From Mnemiopsis leidyi (Eukaryota > Ctenophora > Tentaculata > Lobata > Bolinopsidae): a DNA stretch of 35,306 nt. Below, piece by piece: positions 29,607 through 35,306 of this stretch. The position numbers and the translations under genes were made by a program. The DNA is taken from positions 125,156-160,461 of the forward strand of contig JH153551.1 of assembly GCA_000226015.1 (NCBI GenBank), read 5' to 3'. Position 1 is the stretch's first letter. The number at the start of each line of letters is the position of its first letter. The notes below the pieces were generated by a model. That model was not told where the DNA came from. It worked only from the letters and a program-made list of their open reading frames with translations, and did not search any database.

Positions 29607-29877
29607 GTGTGTGCTTCTGCTGTTTGTGTGTGTGTGCACGTGTGTGTCTGTGTGCCTGTGTGTCTGTGTGTGAGGAAAAGTTTAAACAGAAGCAGTAAGA
29701 AACTTGCCAGACCAGAATATCATGGTAATTGGTTCTACAGATTTGGGACTTGGTGATTATATCGGTCTGTATTTGATCATAGCCGTAATTAAAGAACTGT
29801 AAGTCTCTATGGATTCGTCGGAATATACTGTTAGTCTCTATAGTACGAATATACTGTAAGTTCTTGAATATACTGTA

Positions 29878-29999
29878 CAATTAGCAAACGAATGGGAGTG
29901 TGATATCGAAAAGTGTGATATCGAAAATTATCACACGAGTGCGGAAGGCACGAGTGACGGTAATTTTCGATATCACACGACCAATGAGTTTGCTAATTG
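29878..29999. mobile_element. TA-flanked palindromic MITE, 122 bp
   Basis: The ends are CAATTAGCAAAC and its reverse complement GTTTGCTAATTG, each flanked by TA (29876-29877 and 30000-30001). The interior is also palindromic (GTGTGATATCGAAAATTA against TAATTTTCGATATCACAC). The left half holds a small extra duplication of GTGTGATATCGAAAA. No coding capacity. Confidence 0.8.
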
Positions 30000-30324
30000 T
30001 ATTAGCAACCAACGTTCCGACTTAAATAACTAAAATACAAACAGGATTAAGAACAGCTTTTCCCTTCTTTTAAGTTATCGGCTTTTAAAAATCGTTGCAC
30101 CAATATGCCGTGTAGCAATTTATACACTCTATATCCAACCCGAAAAAGGTTTAGTAAAAATATCCTAATTGATTGTTGATTTCATGAAGGAGCACATGTT
30201 TTGCGACTAATCCGCGCGAGTGTGACCATTGCGCACACATCGCCATAGCAACATACCACGTCAAGAAAAAAGTGCTTATTTTACACGTATGTATAGAAGT
30301 GACCTATCGAAAATTAGTAAACGG

Positions 30325-30455
30325 TAACACGGGAAGTTGATAATGTAAGTTCTCCAGAACAACTAATATACTGTAAGTTCTCCAGAACAACTAATATAAT
30401 GTAAGTTCTCTAGAACAACTAATATACTGTAAGTTCTCCAGAACAACTAATATAA
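30325..30455. repeat. 33-36-bp tandem repeat, about 4 copies
   Basis: The unit is TGTAAGTTCTCCAGAACAAC then TAATATAC. Related TATACTGTAAGTTCTTGA occurs at about 29850-29876, left of the palindromic MITE, so the MITE and adjoining sequence appear to interrupt a once longer array. Confidence 0.85.
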
Positions 30456-30496
30456 GTGCTGGAACTAACGCAGTGTCAGTACAGACAACATTTCAG

Positions 30497-30608
30497 GCGG
30501 AGGTTACGGCGGGAAACGTTTTGCAAGTAACAACAGACATGAAGAACATCCTGGAGAGAGCTGACGATGTTAGTGCTCTCCATCTGGAGATGATCCGCAA
30601 CATAACCG
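30497..30608 (+). CDS. Receptor exon: GAIN domain, helical subdomain A, part 1
   Basis: The acceptor is CAACATTTCAG and the donor AACCG|GTTTGT; phase in 0, out 1. It encodes AEVTAGNVLQVTTDMKNILE, then RADDVSALHLEMIRNIT, an amphipathic helical pattern typical of GAIN subdomain A. Confidence 0.78.
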
Positions 30609-31438
30609 GTTTGTGGACGTTTAGAACTGAGACTTGAAATAGGGGTTCAAGGGGGGTGGGGGGGTACGTCCCTATAATGTCCATTATCTTTTATGAAGAT
30701 CTTTCGAAGACCCTAAAATTGAGCTTTTCGCTCGCTTTTTATAACCAATTCGATGGATTAACTGCATAGGTCAATTGGTCATAGTGTCAGCTCCCAACGA
30801 CAAAGAGTCGTTTAAGAACCTTCAACCTCCTGAAAGTAGTTTAAGAACACCTTCAGAGCCGCTTGACTACAAAAGCCGCTAAAAAGCCTAATGATTCAGT
30901 GGTAAACTGAAATATAAAGTAAGATATCTAGATTAAGGTTGATTAATTCAACATCAGGTCCCGTCTTCCTGTCTTTTTAAACATCAGACTTGCATTGTAT
31001 ACCGCCGCCAAGAATTTCTCAGCTAAGCGGTGTTAGACTGCTTTTTATGCCAAAACAAAATATACGTTAACAAATTTTACCATATAATTTTGTTTTGGCA
31101 AAAAGGAAAACGGCCGAGGCAAGCTTGGGGCAGGGTTGGGGCAGGGTTGGGGTAGGTTTAGGGATACAAGTTTTCCTGTCACTGTGAACTATGACTATGA
31201 AAAGGCTATACTGATTTATGATATATCATGATGAAAAACATATATGAAAAGTAGTTCTTCTTACCGCATGCACGGTTGTTTGAGGTAGACTGTTCCACCC
31301 CACTTTTTAAACAAGATATGGTAATGTCGTTGCAGGGATCTTTACTGGGATCTGAATTTTTTCATCAGATGTTATATTTGCACTGGACTTTAGGAAACAC
31401 AAAAGAATCACATAATTGTTCTTGAAGATCGAAATATT
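30609..31438. other. Intron, no gene seen
   Basis: Contains the second copy of the GGCAAAAAGG...GGTTGGGGCAGGG dispersed repeat at 31095-31165. Otherwise nothing supported. Confidence 0.55.
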
Positions 31439-32017
31439 TTATGTAAATACAACTACAAGTAATAATACTGTACCAAGAACGGTACAATACCAGAATACTG
31501 TACCAAGAACGCTCTGTGCTGTTAAAACCGTTGTCCCGTAGTTCTGTAGCCTCCAAAAACCTGTGTCCGACAAACATTTCCCGTCGTCAGCCGCCCAACC
31601 CCGCCTAAACATTTCCACACAACCTTCAGCTTTCGTCAATTTCAATGTGGTAGAAGTTCGCTCTATGATTATTGTGTCTGAAGAACCAGAGCTGCATATT
31701 TCCCAGTCTTCTGTGGAGAATACAAGTTCATTTCCACCATACCAGTCCTTCTCTCCTCCCCCTTTACAATGAATCAGAATGTCTCTAGAGTCATTTCTTA
31801 TCTGCAACATGCCCAGGGAAACGTTATCTGGCAATAAAAACGACACTTTTGGATTATAGAAGGGACACTGTATTGTCAGAAGGATCTTGTTGGTTGATTG
31901 AGGCCAGGATATCCAATCTGAGGCAGGGCTTGTGTCTAAAGAAGGATGAACCGTTACTCTCTCACTAGAAACCAACACAACCAGGATGAGGTGGAAAATG
32001 GGTGGAAAATTTCTCAT
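31439..32017 (-). CDS. Nested single-exon secreted or GPI-anchored protein
   Basis: 192 codons from the Met of MRNFPPIFHLILVVLVSSER, a clear signal peptide; a second in-frame Met seven codons upstream would give 199 aa. The ectodomain has five cysteines and several N-glycosylation sequons (for example DNVS and RNDS). It contains HCKGGGEKDWYGGNELVFST and MFRRGWAADDGKC. It ends in a hydrophobic tail (TVLGTVLLLVVVFT) that could be a GPI signal or membrane anchor. The tail is generated by a 30-bp in-frame DNA duplication (31464-31511). No family recognised. Antisense within the receptor intron 30609-33183. Confidence 0.75.
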   Translation of the reverse strand: MRNFPPIFHLILVVLVSSERVTVHPSLDTSPASDWISWPQSTNKILLTIQCPFYNPKVSFLLPDNVSLGMLQIRNDSRDILIHCKGGGEKDWYGGNELVFSTEDWEICSSGSSDTIIIERTSTTLKLTKAEGCVEMFRRGWAADDGKCLSDTGFWRLQNYGTTVLTAQSVLGTVFWYCTVLGTVLLLVVVFT

Positions 32018-32133
32018 CGCTGCAATTAAGAATATCAAGTCTACTGATAGATCGAATAGAAGGTCGATTAGTTTCTCATCGCTGCAATTAAGAATATCAA
32101 GTCTACTGATAGATCGAATGGAAGGTCGATTAG
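32010..32133. repeat. 62-bp tandem duplication spanning the start codon region
   Basis: TTTCTCATCGCTGCAATTAA through GAAGGTCGATTAG occurs twice, at about 32010-32071 and 32072-32133, with one substitution. It duplicates the first coding bases and leader of the nested secreted gene, so a decoy ATG lies upstream. Confidence 0.9.
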
Positions 32134-33183
32134 TTTATTAAAATACTTGAAAAAGTCAGCTCAACATAAACTTGATTGATAGAGTGGACTAAGCTTCTTG
32201 CTCAGTGCTTATATAACTAATAGAGTTAACTAATCGAGTTAACTGAGGATTCAAGGAAGAATTGACCCAGCTTATCCTACGCTCCCTTAGCTTTAGAGCC
32301 TGCTTCTCTAAAAACCGTATATGATTAAAGCGTCTTTCAATTTATAATGCAAGGTCATGATTATTAATGAGAATCTAATATGTTCGCCCGTAGGATCATA
32401 ATTTCATCTTGGCAGCGTGACTATGTGTCTCTGAATAACTGCATAGTCAAGCATATCTAGCGTACTACGCGGATTTTGAGATGTAACATTTCGGTCTTCA
32501 AAACGGTGTACAAACGACGGACCACGCCCAGATAGGGCCACAAATTGTACCCTCTCTGTGTTCGTCGCTAGGGTCATTATTCGATCCTGACATCGTGCCA
32601 ACAAGGTGGTGCATAAAACTTTAAGTATGAAAGTAGGTAAGGTACAAAGTACAGAGCAGTAGGTAACGCCTCTATATAGCACATGGTTTAAAGGATCCAC
32701 AATACTGCACATAAATGCACATTTATACAATAAACTGCTGCATCGAGCACTCTGTTTGGTGAATCCAGCACCACAACTCTAAGTAACTGCACATTTAGGC
32801 ACATAAAAAATAATTTCTAAATCATCAAATTTATCTTTAAATCACGAGTGATTGTACATGGTTTGAAGGTTGTAACGGGGATGGTATTGTAACGTGGAAT
32901 TAATGATAGTGTTTGGGGATGTTTTTGGTAACGTGGAATTAATGATAGTGTTTGACATGCATATTAATGCACTTTAATCCACATTAATGCACATAAATCA
33001 ATAGAAAATCCCGAGTAAGGGTTAGGTTGGTTGCACCTTAAAAATTATTTTAAAAAGAGAAGGAAGAAACAAAATAATAAATGGTAGAAACATATTAATA
33101 AAAGGTAGAACCATGATACTAAAAGGTAGAAACATAATAAAAAAAAAGGTAGAAATAATAATGTTAAAGTCACACTGTTTCAG
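32134..33183. other. Intron, no gene supported
   Basis: Contains short repeats (GTAACGTGGAATTAATGATA twice near 32888-32950, and AAAGGTAGAAACAT units at 33060-33155). An open frame at 32404-32730 on the minus strand has no recognisable features. Confidence 0.5.
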
Positions 33184-33316
33184 ATCGAGCGCTAGCGACA
33201 GGCAATGTAACTCTGACCGTACAAGACAACATTATAGACACTGTGGAGACTGTAGCTACTAAAGTTAAAGTGGATGAGTTGTGGGTCGCTCAGACTAAAG
33301 ATCAGATTGTCAGAAG
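33184..33316 (+). CDS. Receptor exon: GAIN domain, part 2
   Basis: The acceptor is CACTGTTTCAG and the donor AGAAG|GTTTGT; phase in 1, out 2. It encodes RALATGNVTLTVQDNIIDTV, then ETVATKVKVDELWVAQTK, helical. The phase chain is exact from 30608 to 33888. Confidence 0.78.
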
Positions 33317-33334
33317 GTTTGTATTACAGCAAAA

Positions 33335-33550
33335 CTTTATTTACCTTGCCTCTATTTACCTTGCCTCTATTTACCTTGCTTCTATTAACCCTGCCTCTTT
33401 TAACCTTGCCTCTTTTAACCTTGGCTCTATTTACCTTGGCTCTATTTACCTTGCCTCGATTTACCTTGCCTCTATTTACCGTGCCTCTATTTACCTTGCC
33501 TCTATTTACCTTGCCTCTAATTACCTTGCTTCCATTTACCGTGTCCCTCT
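33335..33550. repeat. 15-bp minisatellite (CCTCTATTTACCTTG), about 14 copies
   Basis: Starts about 20 bp downstream of the preceding exon's donor. The 15-bp period leaves frames open and makes spurious repeat peptides. Confidence 0.93.
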
Positions 33551-33887
33551 ATTTACCGGGCCTTCTCCCATTCCCCGAAGAGGCTCGGTAAATAGAGGTT
33601 TAACTGTATTTAACTTGCCTGGTCTTACTTGTTTTTCAACAACGGAGCGAGAATAGCGAAGAGCTGAAGACACGCAAAGTCCGGCATGATTTAACTATTG
33701 CAGAGGGTGTAATTGTATAGCTAAAATTTCAACGTAACTTAATTGCAACATGTAAAATGAGGAAAATATGTTGATCGACAGCAACCCTAACGAGTATGTA
33801 ATATGTATCATTGTATTATGATATTCAGATTTTATGTAGTTTATCAAGGTTACCTTATTCCACTTTGAACCACCCTTCTTCCTGCAG

Positions 33888-34086
33888 CCTCCTGGAGATG
33901 ATAGACAGATCAGCAGACCTGGTAGACCTGATGGGAAAACCCGGTACCGCTACAATCCGTGAAAACATCGCCTTGTTCGTGGACAAAGTAAACCTGACCT
34001 CCTCGCTCCACGTTAACCTGAACATTGCTGACAGTACAAACCTTTACACTACAGAGCTGATCATTCAGGCTGCGGAGAAGGGAGAG
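33888..34086 (+). CDS. Receptor exon: GAIN domain, part 3
   Basis: The acceptor is CTTCTTCCTGCAG and the donor GGAGAG|GTAATG; phase in 2, out 0. It encodes SLLEMIDRSADLVDLMGKPG, then ENIALFVDKVNLTSSLHVNL. These are the last helix of subdomain A and the first strands of the beta-sandwich subdomain B. Confidence 0.85.
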
Positions 34087-34347
34087 GTAATGGTGGAAGG
34101 CATTTTGGAATTTTATATTATTTTGTTTTATTTTGGGTTTTATTTTGTTTTATTTAGGGTTTTATCGCACGTTTTGTGTTTTTAGTTTGATATTTTGAGT
34201 TTCCTTAGCATTTAAGAGTCAAATCGTTATAACGGTAATCTCTGTTGATGTTTTGAATTTAAATTTTAACGTCTTGAGCCCAATTAGCATTGTCTAGATA
34301 AAGTGTTTGACATCCATTAACCCCGCACATTAACTATCTAGCTACAG

Positions 34348-34461
34348 GAGCACACTGGTATTGGGATCTACATCCCCTCCTCAATACAGAACTCGGCTGA
34401 GCGGGAAATCGACCGAGTCTGGTTCTCCGTCTTCAAGACTGACCGGCTGTTCCTGAGCAAT
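34348..34461 (+). CDS. Receptor exon: GAIN domain, part 4
   Basis: The acceptor is TAGCTACAG and the donor AGCAAT|GTGAGT; phase 0 on both sides. It encodes [20 protein letters not shown], then [15 protein letters not shown]. It matches the GAIN consensus 'vxiPxsl......vrvvfxxfxxxxLF'. Confidence 0.87.
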
Positions 34462-34484
34462 GTGAGTTACCTGGTAATCTACAA

Positions 34485-34705
34485 TGTTACCTGGCAAACT
34501 GCAACCTGGCAACCTGTAACCTAGCAACCTGTAACCTAGCAACCTGTAACCTAGCAACCTGTAACCTAGCAACCTGTAACCTTTCAACCTGTAACCTAGC
34601 AACCTATAACCTAGCAACCTGTAACCTGGCAACCTGTAACCTAGCAATCTGTAACCTGTAACTTAGCAACCTGTAACCTAGCAACCTGGCAACTTGTAAT
34701 GTGTT
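34485..34705. repeat. 15-bp minisatellite (AACCTGTAACCTAGC), about 14 copies
   Basis: Starts about 20 bp after the donor of the GAIN exon at 34461. Units drift from ACCTGGCAA to ACCTAGCAA. Confidence 0.93.
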
Positions 34706-34989
34706 AATGTGATCTGACGATTTATGTTTATGATAGGCTCGATTTTGTCACTCAACATATCAGCAGTCAGCTTGAGAAATTATTATGATGTTAGATTTTT
34801 GGGACTAAATAAATATAGTGCAGTCGCTCAGGTCTATAACAATACCCCTCTACTACTCTTACTATTTACCATCTTACTTTTCAGTTTTCACTATTCTCCC
34901 TTATTTCTACCATTACCAATAACCACTTCACCTCCTTAACTCTAACTATTTCCTTTCTTTATTTCTCCCATTATATTTTAATCCCCCAG

Positions 34990-35133
34990 GAAACCTCTGA
35001 GCCGGGGATGGTGCTGGCCTGTAACGAGACGTGTGAAGTGACCGGTACTATTGTCGGTATCGGTATCGGCAAGAACTACGGTAATATTACCGACCTGGAG
35101 GAGGACGTCAGGATTCAGTTCACTCCACCAGCG
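34990..35133 (+). CDS. Receptor exon: GAIN domain, part 5 (last before window end)
   Basis: The acceptor is TTTTAATCCCCCAG and the donor CCAGCG|GTTAGT; phase 0 on both sides. It encodes VLACNETCEVTGTIVGIGIG, then NITDLEEDVRIQFTPPA, the 'nLxxpVxixf' strand that directly precedes the GPS motif in GAIN domains. The GPS cysteines, cleavage site and seven helices should follow beyond the window. The exon end is copied in the array that follows. Confidence 0.87.
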
Positions 35134-35306
35134 GTTAGTTTCTTAGTTCTTCACTCCACCAGCGGTTAGTTTCAGTTCACTCCACCAGCGGTTAGTATCA
35201 GTTCACTCCACCAGCGGTTAGTTTCAGTTCACTCCACCAGCGGTTAGTTCAGTTCACTCCACCAGCGGTTAGTTCAGTTCACTCCACAGCGGTTAGTTCA
35301 GTTCAC
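35110..35306. repeat. 24-26-bp minisatellite copying an exon end and donor (7 copies, runs off the edge)
   Basis: The unit is TTCACTCCACCAGCGGTTAG then TTTCAG. The first copy is the last 18 coding bases plus the donor of the GAIN exon; six more copies follow, each with CCA(C)CAGCG|GTTAGT. Later units shrink by 1-2 bases. Confidence 0.95.

Noticed and set aside
29600..29680. Cys/Val repeat peptide after the HormR exon
   Set aside because: A (GT)n microsatellite directly after a splice donor.
32404..32730. 108-codon minus-strand frame with several cysteines
   Set aside because: No signal peptide, no domain, no splice context and ordinary intron composition.
33243..33656. Plus-strand Leu/Tyr/Ser repeat frames
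   Set aside because: Read-through of a 15-bp intronic minisatellite after a good splice donor.
34381..34647. Minus-strand GYRLL repeat frame
   Set aside because: Another 15-bp minisatellite read in frame, antisense to a GAIN exon.

Overview
Eukaryotic (animal) genomic DNA. The coding segments are short, sit in GC-richer stretches and are separated by GT-AG introns. Splice phases chain correctly from exon to exon, and the encoded modules (sushi, LDL-receptor class A, pentraxin/LamG-like, C-type lectin, TSP1, HormR, GAIN) are those of metazoan extracellular proteins. I cannot name the species. Heavy domain shuffling, hAT and TA-flanked MITEs and minisatellites at exon/intron boundaries would suit an invertebrate such as a lancelet or a cnidarian; that is inference. 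There are no bacterial-type operons, CRISPR arrays, rRNA or tRNA.

The plus strand carries one large gene that spans nearly the whole window and runs off the right edge: the ectodomain of an adhesion GPCR-like receptor. Recognised order: (possible signal peptide) sushi - LDLa (1580-2068), pentraxin 1 (2163-15223), LDLa (15367-15504), C-type lectin 1 (15925-16518), C-type lectin 2 (21326-21715, C-terminal part not found), pentraxin 2 (24979-26946), a Cys-pair region of uncertain fold (26784-27873), TSP1 (27573-28668), HormR (28937-29606) and GAIN (30497-35133). The GPS cleavage site and the seven-helix domain would lie beyond 35306. A 451-base assembly gap (23593-24043) falls in the intron where the end of C-type lectin 2 is missing.

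Four genes lie inside introns of this receptor on the opposite strand. Two are tandem paralogues for tiny secreted peptides (59 and 61 aa, at 5163-5508 and 8600-8946) with a byte-for-byte identical signal-peptide exon product, an acidic spacer and divergent basic tails; a third copy of their promoter flank survives at 12980-13135. One is a multi-exon gene ending in a filamin-like repeat (16938-19240). One is a single-exon secreted or GPI-anchored protein (31439-32017).

The introns are packed with minisatellites. In at least five places the repeat unit copies the splice site and adjoining exon sequence of the neighbouring receptor exon. The window also holds a hAT-type MITE with a perfect 8-bp target duplication, two TA-flanked palindromic elements, a decayed non-LTR retrotransposon end and several dispersed repeats.
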